Assembly: GCA_947290775.1 (NCBI GenBank)
Contig: CAMYPM010000001.1
Span: 124,001 to 188,000 of the forward strand
Source: an uncultured Bacteroidales bacterium
GTDB lineage: Bacteria > Bacteroidota > Bacteroidia > Bacteroidales > Porphyromonadaceae
DNA length: 64,000 bases
Reading direction: 5' to 3'
Part shown: one piece after another, positions 18,604 through 28,560 of the stretch
Layout: every line of letters starts with the position of its first letter
How positions within the stretch are numbered: position 1 is the first letter of the stretch
The notes under the pieces: model-generated
The model's input: only the letters and a program-made list of their open reading frames with translations
What the model was told of the DNA's origin: nothing
The model's database searches: none
Made by a program: the position numbers and the translations under genes

Positions 18604-20034
18604 TTATTGTTGCTGATTCGTATTGCTGTCTGCTTCGTCCGGCAATCCTTTACCGGCAATTCTATCCATCTCAGCCCTTGCTTGCATGAAGCTGAAAATA
18701 GCTTGGTTATAGTTTAATCTTGCCTGGAGTAAGGCTACATTGGCATCATTAACCTCTAAGAGGGTTCCCTCGCCTGTCTCGTAACGCTTTTCTGCAATAG
18801 TGTAGCCCTGCTCTGCGGCTTTAACTGCATTTTCTGCAGCTCCAAGGCTTTGAATGGCTGTTACAAGCTGGTCGCTGTACTGTTGCATGCCGAGAGTAAG
18901 TTGTCGCTCTGCATCTCGTCGCGACAGATCCAGTTGAGAGAGTGCGAGCTGCTCTTGCTTGATCTTAAAGTAGCGGCTTCCTCCTTCGAGTAAGGGAAAT
19001 GAAAAGGTAATATTAAGTGCCGAAAAGGGAGTCCAAAGCCGGTCGTTATCCAGATTAAACTTATTGCTTGAGAAGCTATAGTTGTACTTCAGTCCGAAAC
19101 TTATGGTAGGAATAAATGAATATTTAGCGAGTTTTAGGTTCTTTTGCTGCATTTGGCGCTGCATCTCTAATTCTCTCAGCATTGAATTTCCCTCAATGGA
19201 GAGCGTTTGTCCCGAAAAATAGGCTTTGGATGCTTCACTTTCAAAATCGGTTAGCTCCCCCTTCAGGGATAGCTCCGTATCGGGGTCTAATCCTATTAAT
19301 ATGAGTAGAGCCTTGCGGGTCAATGTCTTTCTATTGGCAGCTTCCAAGAGAGTCGGTTCTAAATTCTTAATCCGCACCTCACCGCTAATCATATCATACT
19401 TGGCGACTAAGCCTTGTGCATATAGTTTGCATATTTGCTCGTAGTTGCTTTTGCCGTTATCGTAGCTTTTTTTGATTACATCGTAGGTATCCTTTGCCAA
19501 TAGAGCGGTATAGAAAGCTTTCTTTACTTCGCACACTTTGTCGATTCGTGAGCTTTGTGCTTTACGTAGGGTAAGCTCTACAGCATCTTTTCCAAGGGAG
19601 ATGCTTTCCCATAGAGCCACGTTGACGAGAGGAAGGCCGGCAGAGAGTCCTGCTTGTAAATTGTGCGTGCGTCCTATCTCAATACCTTTTTCCATCATTT
19701 CGGGTGGCATCTGTGAGGCCCCTGGAAAGCCGTCCAAATACATTACCTGCTTCCTGATCGTATAGCTGTAGTTAGCTGAGAAGCTGAGGGAGGGGAATAG
19801 TTTCCCGTAAATAGTGTTGAGCGAGTATTGTTGCTTTTGCACCTCCATATCTCCGATTCGTACTTTAGTGCTCTCTGTGAGTGCAATGCGGATCGCTGCG
19901 TCAAGAGTTAATTCTTGAGGAGATGATGTGGAGTCGGGAGATTGAGCAAAAGTAGGAGAGGCGGATAAGCCAAGCAGCAATCCAATAGTGGCTAATAGCT
20001 TACCACTTCGGAGGAGATTTCTTTCTTTCTTCAT
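18604..20034 (-). CDS. TolC-family outer membrane efflux protein
   Basis: About 476 residues from the ATG at 20032-20034 (MKKERNLLRSGKLL), which gives a proper signal peptide ending in FAQS; the in-frame extension to 20178 lacks one. Two OEP halves are visible, with long helices such as AENAVKAAEQGYTIAEKRYE and the common ending GEGTLLEVNDANVALLQARL. It forms the outer-membrane exit duct of the pump. First gene of the operon, 57 bp ahead of the adaptor. Confidence 0.92.
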   Translation of the reverse strand: MKKERNLLRSGKLLATIGLLLGLSASPTFAQSPDSTSSPQELTLDAAIRIALTESTKVRIGDMEVQKQQYSLNTIYGKLFPSLSFSANYSYTIRKQVMYLDGFPGASQMPPEMMEKGIEIGRTHNLQAGLSAGLPLVNVALWESISLGKDAVELTLRKAQSSRIDKVCEVKKAFYTALLAKDTYDVIKKSYDNGKSNYEQICKLYAQGLVAKYDMISGEVRIKNLEPTLLEAANRKTLTRKALLILIGLDPDTELSLKGELTDFESEASKAYFSGQTLSIEGNSMLRELEMQRQMQQKNLKLAKYSFIPTISFGLKYNYSFSSNKFNLDNDRLWTPFSALNITFSFPLLEGGSRYFKIKQEQLALSQLDLSRRDAERQLTLGMQQYSDQLVTAIQSLGAAENAVKAAEQGYTIAEKRYETGEGTLLEVNDANVALLQARLNYNQAIFSFMQARAEMDRIAGKGLPDEADSNTNQQQ

Positions 20035-20246
20035 AATATAAATTCTTTTCATGTCTGCCGAGTTCCAATCCCCCAATGAGATAGGCATCGCAGCACAATA
20101 ATAAAAGCCCGGTGCTATAGTTCTACAACATAAATATGTGTGCACGCATATACCATGCAGTGGAGGCTTCCCACGCATATGGAAGCCTTACAACGCCTTT
20201 GACGCCTTATATTGTCGGAAGTTTAATCTCCCGGAAGAGGAATTTA

Positions 20247-21536
20247 TTATTTTACTTTTTCTACCTCAGGTTTCTTGTATTGGAAAAGAATTAAGAAGAG
20301 GATGGCTACTACAAGGGAGTAGATTGCGAAGGTCCACCAAACTTTAGGCCAGTTAGCTGCTACCGTAGTAGCCTCATAGTGCTTAACAACCCATCCGCCG
20401 GCTATCATACCGATAATGGTTCCCAAGCCATTAGTCATCAAGATGAAGAGTCCTTGTGCGCTGCTTCGCATGGAGGGATTCGTATTTTCCTCCATAAAGA
20501 TACTGCCGGAGATATTGAAGAAGTCGAATGCCATGCCATACACGATCATGGAGAGCAGTAGCGCAATAACGCCGGGGAAGCCCGGATCTCCGACAGCAAA
20601 GAGGGAGAATCGCCCAAACCATGCAAGCATGCTCATCAGCATTACTATTTTGATGCCGAATCGCTTCAAAAAGAAAGGTATCGTAAGTATGAAGAGCGTT
20701 TCGCTAATCTGCGATATGGATATCAAAATATTAGGATACTTTACGGCAAAGCTATTTTCAAACGCTCCGATCTCCTTAAAACTGTCTAAGAATTGGTTTC
20801 CATATGCATTAGTGAGTTGCAGCGCAGCACCCAGTAGCATTGAGAAGACAAGGAAAACAGCTATTTTTTTATCCTTAAAGAGCACAAAAGAGTCCAACCC
20901 CATAATGGAGAGAAAGCTCCTTTTTTCCTTCCTTCCTTTTCCTTCGGGACGTGTAGCCGGTAGATTGAACGAGTATCCGGCCATTACCGCCGAAGCAATG
21001 AAAGGAATCAAGAACTGGCTTGGGCTATCCATCAGCCCCAGCAAATTCACCAACCACATAGCCACGATAAAGCCAATGGTCCCGAATACACGTATCGGGG
21101 GGAAGTCTTTCACTACGTTGTAGCCCCCTTTGGTAAGCGCATTATAGGCGATGCTATTGGTGAGCGCAAGCGTAGGCATAAAGCAGCAGTTTATGGCCAA
21201 AAAGAGCCAAAATACAGGCCAAAATCCTGCCGTTGCAGGCATCTTATACATAACGGCATAGAGCGCTGCCCCCACCAAGTGGCAGATAGCGAGCACCCGC
21301 TCTGCATTGATCCATCGGTCCGCTACATAGCCCAGTAGAGGAGGCATAAAGATAGAGGCAATACCGGCCGTAGCAAATACATAACCGATCTGTATGCCAT
21401 CAAACTGCATCACGTTACCCAAGTAACGCCCTAACGTAATAAGCCACGAACCCCAAATAAAGAATTGGATGAAGTTCATGATGATCAGGCGAAGCCTGAG
21501 ACCGGGGATGTGTAGGGGTTCTGTTGATGTTGTCAT
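20247..21536 (-). CDS. Nucleoside:H+ symporter, MFS (NupG/XapB type)
   Basis: 429 residues with about twelve hydrophobic segments. The start MNFIQFFIWGSWLITLGRYL, the cytoplasmic-loop motif GYVADRWINAERVLAICHL and FPPIRVFGTIGFI are typical of the nucleoside-permease group. It would import purine and pyrimidine nucleosides across the inner membrane. Separated by more than 200 bp from the efflux operon, it probably has its own promoter, though none is clear. Confidence 0.9.
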   Translation of the reverse strand: MTTSTEPLHIPGLRLRLIIMNFIQFFIWGSWLITLGRYLGNVMQFDGIQIGYVFATAGIASIFMPPLLGYVADRWINAERVLAICHLVGAALYAVMYKMPATAGFWPVFWLFLAINCCFMPTLALTNSIAYNALTKGGYNVVKDFPPIRVFGTIGFIVAMWLVNLLGLMDSPSQFLIPFIASAVMAGYSFNLPATRPEGKGRKEKRSFLSIMGLDSFVLFKDKKIAVFLVFSMLLGAALQLTNAYGNQFLDSFKEIGAFENSFAVKYPNILISISQISETLFILTIPFFLKRFGIKIVMLMSMLAWFGRFSLFAVGDPGFPGVIALLLSMIVYGMAFDFFNISGSIFMEENTNPSMRSSAQGLFILMTNGLGTIIGMIAGGWVVKHYEATTVAANWPKVWWTFAIYSLVVAILFLILFQYKKPEVEKVK

Positions 21537-21600
21537 AACCTTCCTCCTTTATACTGAAGTGGTGAAATGTACTCAGGAAGAGTCATTTCACCACGATGGT

Positions 21601-23019
21601 TTAATCTTTTATATAAGCCGTACTTACAATACCTAATGCTATCTTTCCATTCTTTAGCCGCACTCGGGCTCCTGAAGGATAGATGAAGTTGGAGATAGTA
21701 GCGGTTACTCCGGCATTACCTCCCATGGTTTCCCGAGAGACGGGCAGAGCAACCAACTCTAATGGTGTATCTATGGATTGAGTGCCGTCCTCAGCCGTTT
21801 GGATATGCTTCCTTATGTGTTCGTGAATAAGGCGGCTTATGTTCTTAAACTCATAGACGCGCGAGGTGATATTGTAGGCTGAAGAGAGGTAGGCAATATC
21901 ACTTTTAGAGCGCTCTGTCTCTCCCATTTCAAAGAAGTTGTTAAGCGAATCGACAGGCACCAAAAGTAGATAAGTAGCAGGCTGGATCACAGAGCCGGCT
22001 ATATCAGGCGGATCGATATGCAAGGAGAGTGGAGCCTCGTTGATAAGCCGTGTCAGCTTCTTATTGTTGTCCAAAAAAGTTCGGCTCAGTTCCTCCGCCG
22101 AGAGAGTAAGCGATAGAGCCAATCCCTGCGGTGACGTTATATAGGCATAATCGGGGTTGGGCGTTAGAAGCCGGCCGCTGTTGTCGGTTTCAAACTGACG
22201 ATGCAGATAGAGTTGCTTGGTATTCACAAAGCTCTCTTCAGCAGTTACGATAAGGGTCGTATCAGCCCCTGTTTTGGTGGTGTCTCTCTTTTCGTATCGA
22301 TAGGAGAGCACTACGGCCGTACTGTAAATCGACAGCATACATCCGTTTCCCGTGGTGGCATGTACATAGATACCGCGCAGTAGATTTTCCTCAAAAGCTT
22401 GTTGTGAGGCAAAGTACTCGGGGTGCTCTTTGGAGGCTTTGTATATGCGCTTTCCCAGCTCATTATTTACGGGGATACGCAGTTTGTGTTTGCCTTCTTT
22501 ATTCCCGGCTTGGTAGGTGTGGGAGCCGATATATTCGGCATCCTTTAGATAGTTCTGCAGATTGCCTGAGTAACGACTATCAGGCAATGTCTGTTTGATC
22601 TCGTAGGCCGTAACCTTGCTCCAAACAGTGGAATCTCCGACCCAGTTGGAATAGGAAATCTCCAAGAAGGTGGAATCGATATCCCCTCCAATAGGCTCAA
22701 ACTCCGTTTTGTAATGGTAAGCATTTTGAAAGCGACTTATATAAGAGGCGCGCAGATTTCCGTAGAGTGGATCACTAAGCTCTCCTAATAGGGCATAAGT
22801 GGAACGGTCATACACCGAGTCAATGAGTATGGAGTGCGCATCAAGGTGCAGTGTATCGGCACGAGGAAAAAGCGCATCCTCACCCGGCATAATGGAGCCA
22901 CCTACCTTTGAGGGTTCCTCATTACAGCCAAAAAATGACACGAGGGTACACACAAGTGCAACACCTGTCAGCAGCTGACGAAATAAAGAGCTTGTACGAC
23001 TATTTACTATAGGGTTCAT
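21601..23019 (-). CDS. DUF4270 lipoprotein
   Basis: 472 residues. Signal peptide with cysteine at residue 32 (CTLVSFFGC). The first block, VGGSIMPGEDALFPRADTLH and then YGNLRASYISRF, matches the DUF4270 family, a Bacteroidota-specific group of surface or periplasmic lipoproteins with no established activity. On the minus strand a TATCTTTG box lies 25 bp upstream of the start (23044-23051), a likely promoter. The gene downstream of the GlgA-like protein in related genomes is often this one (recalled, not checked). Confidence 0.86.
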   Translation of the reverse strand: MNPIVNSRTSSLFRQLLTGVALVCTLVSFFGCNEEPSKVGGSIMPGEDALFPRADTLHLDAHSILIDSVYDRSTYALLGELSDPLYGNLRASYISRFQNAYHYKTEFEPIGGDIDSTFLEISYSNWVGDSTVWSKVTAYEIKQTLPDSRYSGNLQNYLKDAEYIGSHTYQAGNKEGKHKLRIPVNNELGKRIYKASKEHPEYFASQQAFEENLLRGIYVHATTGNGCMLSIYSTAVVLSYRYEKRDTTKTGADTTLIVTAEESFVNTKQLYLHRQFETDNSGRLLTPNPDYAYITSPQGLALSLTLSAEELSRTFLDNNKKLTRLINEAPLSLHIDPPDIAGSVIQPATYLLLVPVDSLNNFFEMGETERSKSDIAYLSSAYNITSRVYEFKNISRLIHEHIRKHIQTAEDGTQSIDTPLELVALPVSRETMGGNAGVTATISNFIYPSGARVRLKNGKIALGIVSTAYIKD

Positions 23020-23153
23020 TCATTTGTCTTATTATACCGGATACAAAGATAGAAGATAAAGCTGAAAAGAGCATATCTATCTGTTTACCCAATGAACCAA
23101 AAGCCCCCTAAATGAGAGTCGGGAACAAGGGTTTTCTTATGTGTTAGCCTTAA

Positions 23154-23972
23154 TTAGGCAAAGAGATGCTCGTAAAGAGCCGCATAGGCAGAGGATACTC
23201 CTTCAGCCGTTTCTGCCTCCTCGATTAGTGGGTGGCTAAGTGCATTTGTATAGGGTGCAATTAGCTCTCTTGTAGCATCATCTCCCCCAATCAAGCTTCC
23301 TCCGTCGGCATACGCATAGCCCAATTGCTGTAATCCCTCTACGTTGGGACGCTCTTCTAATATTTGGAGTCCTTTTTTATCCGCCTTATCGAATTCGAGT
23401 ACTTCACGCCAGTTGTCGCCAATAGGCGCATGCTCCTCTCCGGACCAAGTACTATAGATGGTCTTCGCTTTGCCAAAATAGGGATCATCTGCATACATGT
23501 TCTTCAGATAGAGTAGGGCAGGAGCAGAGAACCAACCAAAGCAGTGAATGATATCCGGTAGCCAGCGAAGAGTCTTGACCGCTTCAAACACGCTGCGGAT
23601 GAAAAACACGCTGCGCTCCATATTGCTGTTCGGGTATTTAGGGTCAGCCTTGAAGCGACTCTTTCGCTTGAAAAATTCGTCGTTATCCACAAAGTACACC
23701 TGTAATCGCGAGCCATCTTGCATGGAAGCTACTTTTACGATTAGAGGATGATCTGAATCATTGACAATTATATTGATACCGGAAAGTCGAATTACATCAT
23801 GAAGCTGATTTCGTCGTTCGTTTATCGTCCCATAGCAGGGAGTGAAGATACGTATATCATGCCCTGCCTCAGTGACTGCTGCAGGTACGCGTATCGACAG
23901 TTCACTGAGTGGTGTCGAAGCTACATAAGGCGCAATCTCCTGGGTGATGAATAGTACTTTCTTGGGTTCCAT
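23154..23972 (-). CDS. Glycogen/starch synthase N-terminal-domain protein (GT5-like)
   Basis: 272 residues starting MEPKKVLFITQEIAPYV, the GT5 opening, but with Val-Ala-Ser-Thr where ADP-glucose synthases have KTGGL, so the usual donor-binding lysine is not obvious. Only the N-terminal Rossmann domain is present (full GlgA is about 480 residues). Short proteins like this are common in Bacteroidota, and their activity is unclear. Expressed from the promoter at 24011-24041. Confidence 0.83.
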   Translation of the reverse strand: MEPKKVLFITQEIAPYVASTPLSELSIRVPAAVTEAGHDIRIFTPCYGTINERRNQLHDVIRLSGINIIVNDSDHPLIVKVASMQDGSRLQVYFVDNDEFFKRKSRFKADPKYPNSNMERSVFFIRSVFEAVKTLRWLPDIIHCFGWFSAPALLYLKNMYADDPYFGKAKTIYSTWSGEEHAPIGDNWREVLEFDKADKKGLQILEERPNVEGLQQLGYAYADGGSLIGGDDATRELIAPYTNALSHPLIEEAETAEGVSSAYAALYEHLFA

Positions 23973-24010
23973 AAATCGTATTTATCTGTTGTGAATTCTC
24001 TACGTAGTCG

Positions 24011-24041
24011 CAAAGTTACGCAAAAATCGTCGCATTTGCAA
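24011..24041 (-). promoter_or_regulatory. Promoter of the GT5-like gene
   Basis: On the minus strand TAACTTTG (24011-24018) is a perfect -7 box, with TTG at 24039-24041 and a 20-nt spacer. The start codon is 39 nt downstream. Confidence 0.75.
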
Positions 24042-24169
24042 GAAAACACTTACTTAATATGCAGTAAATCAGCTATTTTGAGTCCTATTTTGTTGTGGGT
24101 AGAGAGGGGAAAAATATAGGATGAGAAAAGTGTTGAAAGGGGGTATGAAAAAGTGGGGCAATGTGTCTT

Positions 24170-24257
24170 TTGCAAAAGGTATAGATGTTTCGTTTGAAAG
24201 ATACTGATATTTAGTTTGAAAGGTTCTGATGTTTAGATTGAAAGGTTCTGATCTTTT
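24170..24257. repeat. 22-bp tandem array B (four units)
   Basis: Units at 24170-24191, 24192-24213, 24214-24235 and 24236-24257. Cores are AAAGGTATAGATGTTT, AAAGATACTGATATTT, AAAGGTTCTGATGTTT and AAAGGTTCTGATCTTT: all four in the same orientation, grading from one word to the other. It lies 198 bp upstream of the GT5-like gene, beyond its promoter. Confidence 0.93.
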
Positions 24258-24313
24258 TTTATCCTCCGTAGAGGTCGCTTTAGAGCCCCTTCTGTGAGGT
24301 GCTACAAATGAAT

Positions 24314-24348
24314 ACGCTGCCCCATCCTGTGTCGGATAGAGGCAGCGT
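24314..24348. terminator. Hairpin downstream of the PAS gene
   Basis: Arms ACGCTGCC (24314-24321) and GGCAGCGT (24341-24348) with an inner ATCC/GGAT. The T run is on the plus side (TTTTTT at 24353-24358), while the nearest gene reads toward it on the minus strand, so direction is uncertain. Confidence 0.6.
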
Positions 24349-24374
24349 TCGATTTTTTCTATTTCCGGTTCGCT

Positions 24375-24779
24375 TTAGGAGCGTATTTTATGCGGCATTT
24401 CGAAAGGAATAACCATGGACAGCTCCATGAAGCCCGCATACTCTCCATCTTTGTACCAGGGGATTTGGTAGATGAGCTTCTTTTTTCCTTTCTTCTCTAT
24501 GGTGTAGACATGCTTCTCCTCGGCAGCGAGTAGATGCTCCAAAAGATTGCGTGCTTCTCCCGAATGGCAGGGAAGTATGTTCTTGCCTTCCATCTCCTCT
24601 CCGGGCTTCAAATTAATACTGCGCGATTGGCGGTTCATTTCCAATACATTGCCGTCTCGATCACAAATAGTGACGGCTATGTCGGCTTCCTCAAAATATG
24701 GTAACATAGTTAGGTGCTGTGTGGAATTCTTTTTCCCTAAAATATTCGTGTTCTCTACTTTTGCTTCCAAAAGCTCCAT
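24375..24779 (-). CDS. Small PAS-domain protein
   Basis: 134 residues. DIAVTICDRDGNVLEMNRQS opens a PAS fold, then NILPCHSGEARNLLEHLLAA and YAGFMELSMVIPF close it. No kinase, GGDEF or HTH domain is attached, so it is a free-standing sensor or a partner of another protein. The conserved C-H pair in the ILPCHS segment resembles PAS domains attached to DUF438-type proteins. Ligand unknown. Not linked to neighbours by spacing. Confidence 0.75.
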   Translation of the reverse strand: MELLEAKVENTNILGKKNSTQHLTMLPYFEEADIAVTICDRDGNVLEMNRQSRSINLKPGEEMEGKNILPCHSGEARNLLEHLLAAEEKHVYTIEKKGKKKLIYQIPWYKDGEYAGFMELSMVIPFEMPHKIRS

Positions 24780-25129
24780 GCGAAAGTAGCTATTTATTTT
24801 AATATTTGGGTGAGGGGGCGGCTTCGACAGCAGTAGAATGGGGTGTTTTGAAAAAGCACTCCCTTAAAAACTCTGAATGAAGGGATAAAAGCAGTATCTT
24901 TGCGAAAGAAAGAATTACCATAGCGTATTGACGTTTTAAGTAGTAGTGTATTCTCCTCTTTTTTGCCGATTGTGTGGAACAAATGGAGAGAGATAGGGGT
25001 AGCAAAATACCAAGTACCTGAATAGGCATGCACGCAGAGGGGGGTACACCCCGGCTACATTCGTGAGTAAATAGGGACAATCAGGACAAAACACTATAGA
25101 AAAGATATATTAAGACCAAATAAAATATA
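24780..25129 (+). promoter_or_regulatory. recA upstream region with promoter
   Basis: TATCTTTG at 24895-24902 is a good -7 box; the -33 side (TCTG at 24872-24875) is weak. The leader to recA would be about 220 nt, long for this genome. It contains GGGG-TACA-CCCC near 25040, a small possible hairpin. I see no LexA-like operator. Confidence 0.5.
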
Positions 25130-26224
25130 ATGGCCACAGATAAGGAAAATAAAAAAAATGATGCGGCCCAAGAGCCGGCAGCACAAGAAGTGACCAAGCA
25201 GCCTATCAACAAGGATAAGCTGGAGGCACTTAAAGTTGCTATGGAGCGTATTGAGAAGAACTTTGGAAAAGGGGCTTTGATCAATATGCAGTCCGATGAA
25301 GTTGAGGATATTAGTGTGGTGCCCTCCGGGAGCTTGAATTTGGACATTGCTCTCGGCATAGGGGGTTACCCACGCGGTCGTATAGTGGAAATCTTTGGAC
25401 AGGAGTCTTCCGGTAAGACCACTTTGGCGATACATGCGATTGCAGAAGCGCAAAAATTAGGTGGGTTGGCTGCTATCATAGATGCCGAGCATGCTTTTGA
25501 TCCCTCCTATGCGCAAGCCTTGGGGGTAGATATGGAGCGTCTGTGGATTTCTCAGCCTGACAATGGCGAGCAAGCCTTAGAAATAGCGGAGCAACTGATA
25601 CGCTCTTCTGCCGTAGATATTGTGGTGATCGACTCTGTGGCAGCTCTAACTCCTAAATTAGAGATAGAGGGAGGCATGGGTGAACGTAATGTGGGTATGC
25701 AGGCACGACTGATGTCTCAGGCGTTACGTAAGATGACCGCCGCCGTAAGCCGCTCTAATACGGTGTGCATCTTCATCAACCAGTTGCGTGAGAAGATAGC
25801 CACCTCTTACGGTCCCTCTTATGGTCCCAACGAGGTTACGACCGGAGGTAATGCCCTGAAGTTCTATTCCTCTGTACGACTTGAGATTCGACGCCGTCAG
25901 CAATTGAAGCGAAATAGCGATGAGGCCTATGGTAACGAGACCTTAGTGAAGGTTGTAAAAAATAAGCTGGCACCTCCCTTCCGTACAGCTTTCTTCGAGA
26001 TACTCTATGGAGAAGGAATCTCAAAGGAAGGCGAGATTATCGACAAGGCTGTAGAGATGGATATCATCAAGAAAAGCGGTTCTTGGTACAGCTATGGAGA
26101 TACTCGTTTAGGACAGGGAAAGGATGCAGTACGTGCATTGCTGAAAGACAATGTAGAGCTCACGGAAGAGTTGTACCATAAGATCATGGAGCAACTGCAG
26201 AGCGACAAGAAAAATAAAAAATAA
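25130..26224 (+). CDS. recA: Recombinase RecA
   Basis: 364 residues. Walker [10 protein letters not shown] at 90-98, preceded by the family signature around [15 protein letters not shown], and the L2 region with [10 protein letters not shown]. RecA forms filaments on single-stranded DNA and drives strand exchange and SOS derepression. It heads a close-packed run of plus-strand genes, the next starting 6 bp after its stop. Confidence 0.99.
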   Translation: MATDKENKKNDAAQEPAAQEVTKQPINKDKLEALKVAMERIEKNFGKGALINMQSDEVEDISVVPSGSLNLDIALGIGGYPRGRIVEIFGQESSGKTTLAIHAIAEAQKLGGLAAIIDAEHAFDPSYAQALGVDMERLWISQPDNGEQALEIAEQLIRSSAVDIVVIDSVAALTPKLEIEGGMGERNVGMQARLMSQALRKMTAAVSRSNTVCIFINQLREKIATSYGPSYGPNEVTTGGNALKFYSSVRLEIRRRQQLKRNSDEAYGNETLVKVVKNKLAPPFRTAFFEILYGEGISKEGEIIDKAVEMDIIKKSGSWYSYGDTRLGQGKDAVRALLKDNVELTEELYHKIMEQLQSDKKNKK

Positions 26225-26230
26225 GAGCCT

Positions 26231-27193
26231 ATGGGCTCCATTGCTTTACGTCCCATAGAGCGTGATGCGTATCGCCTTCTCTCAGAAGAGAATAGCCTTC
26301 CACTCTATGGTCAGCTCTACTGGTTAGAGGCCGCTGTAGGAGCAAGTGGACGGGCATGGCGTTTCTTTGTCCTACAGAAGGGCGAAGAGCTATTGGCCCT
26401 TGCCGCTTGCTTTACGCCTATTGAAGGGGTATGGATATTGCCGCCTTGCTGTCAATCCGGTACCATCTATTTTGTAGCGGAGGAGAGCAGTTTTCAGGAT
26501 CGGCGTCGGGCGATGGAGTTGTTGGCTCAAGAGATGAGGTGCGCACATTTCGTGCGTATCACGTTGCCGGAAGTGAGTAAGGATGCGTTACCGTTCTACT
26601 GGCAAGGTTACGACCTGAAATTGAGGTATAACTATCGACTCGCTCTACCCTCAGAAGAGACTACATACGATAGTATGGTAAGTCGTATAGTGAAGCGTAA
26701 GGCAAATCAAAGCATGCAGAGCGGCTGTCGTGTCGCCTTTGATGTTCCCTTTGCTGAGTTAGAGCCTTTTTTTAGGGCGTTCTATCGCAAGAAGGGTATT
26801 GCACCGATCTTCTTTCAAGCCATGTGCCGATGTGCCTTGGAGAGTGAGCGAAGGGGGAGCGGTATGACTGCCGTTATGCGAGATGCTTCGGATAAGTTGC
26901 TGGCTGCTTATTTCATCCCTATCTGTGGACAGGTTGGCTACTCCATGGCCACTGCTACGGTGGAGGATAATCCTTTTGCCAATACAGCCCTACTATACTA
27001 CAGCATCAAAGAGTTGATCCAACGTGGGGGAAAGGAATTCGATTTTGAGGGCTCTATGTTAGAGGGAGTGGAGCCTATATTTCGCTCTTTAGGGGGCGAA
27101 CAGCACCTATTGGTGAGCTTGGAGAAAGGACATTTGAGCTGGCGAGAGCGCTTTCTACTCAAACGAGCACTGATGAAGCACGACCCATCATGA
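26231..27193 (+). CDS. GNAT/FemAB-like acyltransferase
   Basis: 320 residues. A two-lobed GNAT layout: LPLYGQLYWLEAAV near the start, RIVKRKANQSMQSG in the middle and a second lobe ending FDFEGSMLEGVEPIFRSLGG, which matches the FemAB/BioF2-type acetyltransferase group (Acetyltransf_6). These proteins transfer acyl or aminoacyl groups in cell-wall or polysaccharide synthesis. It overlaps the next gene by ATGA. The neighbouring deacetylase and glycosyltransferase point to a surface-glycan role (inference). Confidence 0.75.
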   Translation: MGSIALRPIERDAYRLLSEENSLPLYGQLYWLEAAVGASGRAWRFFVLQKGEELLALAACFTPIEGVWILPPCCQSGTIYFVAEESSFQDRRRAMELLAQEMRCAHFVRITLPEVSKDALPFYWQGYDLKLRYNYRLALPSEETTYDSMVSRIVKRKANQSMQSGCRVAFDVPFAELEPFFRAFYRKKGIAPIFFQAMCRCALESERRGSGMTAVMRDASDKLLAAYFIPICGQVGYSMATATVEDNPFANTALLYYSIKELIQRGGKEFDFEGSMLEGVEPIFRSLGGEQHLLVSLEKGHLSWRERFLLKRALMKHDPS

Positions 27194-28557
27194 ACTATAG
27201 AAAGATTGCCAAATACATTATCTCCTTCCTATTGCGAGAGGAGGAATTGCCCGGAGAGCTTACCGATATGGTAGGCTATACATCGAATCCGGCTGATATG
27301 CAGCGCTATCGAGTGGTGATTGTGCCCTGCGGTTTCTTTGATATAGCTAATTATGGCAAGGAACATAGCCTGCCTCCGCTTCCCCCGAAAATGTGGGATA
27401 CCACTCCGTTGCTTTTTGGCGAGCCACGTATTGAGCATGACCCCTCAGGAGGTCCTATTCTTCTCTATGCCGATATAGTTGCCTCTACTTATTTTCTCAT
27501 TTCCCGTTATGAGGAAATGTACTATCGGCATACGCGAGATTCCTTTGGGCGTTTCCCCGGAAAAGAGTCCTATCCCTACAAGGCCAATTTTATTCACCGG
27601 CCGATTGTAGAGGAGTATGGGGCCAAGCTGCGTGCGCTTTTGGTAGAGAGTGGTGCTTCGGTGCCGGATGTGCCGCAAGGCTTCTCCCGAGTCAATATGA
27701 CGCATGATCTGGATTGCCCCTATGAATATCACGGCATTAGGAGCTTCTTTCGAGCATGGTTCAAGGAAGGACGCCCCCTTTTTACATCCTATCGCTTGGC
27801 TTTTCGAAACGTGATGCGGGATCGCTTTTGGACTTTCCCCCGCTTCTTGGAATGGAATAAGGAGGTACAGCGCGCTTTGCCGGGATTGTGCCATACGATC
27901 TTTTTCTATAAGACACCGGGTAAAAGTGCCTTAGATCGGCCTAACTATCGGGTGAATCGGTATCCGGTTCGTAAAATACGTGCTTTGGCTGAGAAGCATC
28001 AGGTTGAAGAGGGGCTGCATATACCCACCTCAGCCTGTGACAGCTCAGAAGAGATCCGCAAAGCAAAGGCTCTCTTGGAGCATGATATGGGAAAGACAAT
28101 CGATAAGGCACGCTACCACTTCCTATTAGCGACGGAGCCGGAGAACTTACTCTTCGCACAGGAAAATAACATCTTTGATGATTATACAATGGGATATGCC
28201 GATATTAGTGGCTTCCGTTTGGGTACCTGTCGCCCTGTGCGTTTTATACTGCCGACTACCGGAGAAATGACGCGTATTACGTTGCATCCCCTTACGCTGA
28301 TGGATGTATCATTGGATCGCGATCAATATATGAACCTCAGTGAAAAGGAGGCATTCGATTATGCAATGGCTTTAGTAGAGCAAGTGGCTATTCACGGAGG
28401 GGAGCTTAATCTGCTTTTTCATAACGATAGTTTGGCAAAGGAAGTACACCCATTCCACTCAAGGCTGTATAGAGATGTCTTGCGTGCCATCATGAGGTGG
28501 CAGCATCGATTGGTTCCTCAAGAGGAAGAGAAGACACAGGCTCCATTGGAGAATTAA
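27190..28557 (+). CDS. Polysaccharide-deacetylase-like protein
   Basis: 455 residues. NMTHDLDCPYEYHGI supplies the D-x-D type metal motif seen in polysaccharide deacetylase-like proteins of Bacteroidota, followed by GLHIPTSACDSSE where NodB proteins have H-x3-H, and GGELNLLFHND near the C-terminus. The N-terminal 140 residues form a separate domain. The usual H-x3-H pair is not cleanly present, so catalytic activity is uncertain. Confidence 0.68.
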   Translation: MNYRKIAKYIISFLLREEELPGELTDMVGYTSNPADMQRYRVVIVPCGFFDIANYGKEHSLPPLPPKMWDTTPLLFGEPRIEHDPSGGPILLYADIVASTYFLISRYEEMYYRHTRDSFGRFPGKESYPYKANFIHRPIVEEYGAKLRALLVESGASVPDVPQGFSRVNMTHDLDCPYEYHGIRSFFRAWFKEGRPLFTSYRLAFRNVMRDRFWTFPRFLEWNKEVQRALPGLCHTIFFYKTPGKSALDRPNYRVNRYPVRKIRALAEKHQVEEGLHIPTSACDSSEEIRKAKALLEHDMGKTIDKARYHFLLATEPENLLFAQENNIFDDYTMGYADISGFRLGTCRPVRFILPTTGEMTRITLHPLTLMDVSLDRDQYMNLSEKEAFDYAMALVEQVAIHGGELNLLFHNDSLAKEVHPFHSRLYRDVLRAIMRWQHRLVPQEEEKTQAPLEN

Positions 28558-28560
28558 GCC

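Noticed and set aside
24810..24860. A stretch GGGGGCGGCTTCGACAGC resembling the 5' end of a tmRNA
   Set aside because: No tRNA-like 3' half, no tag reading frame and no length of about 350-400 nt follow; the match is short. It is probably chance or a very old fragment.
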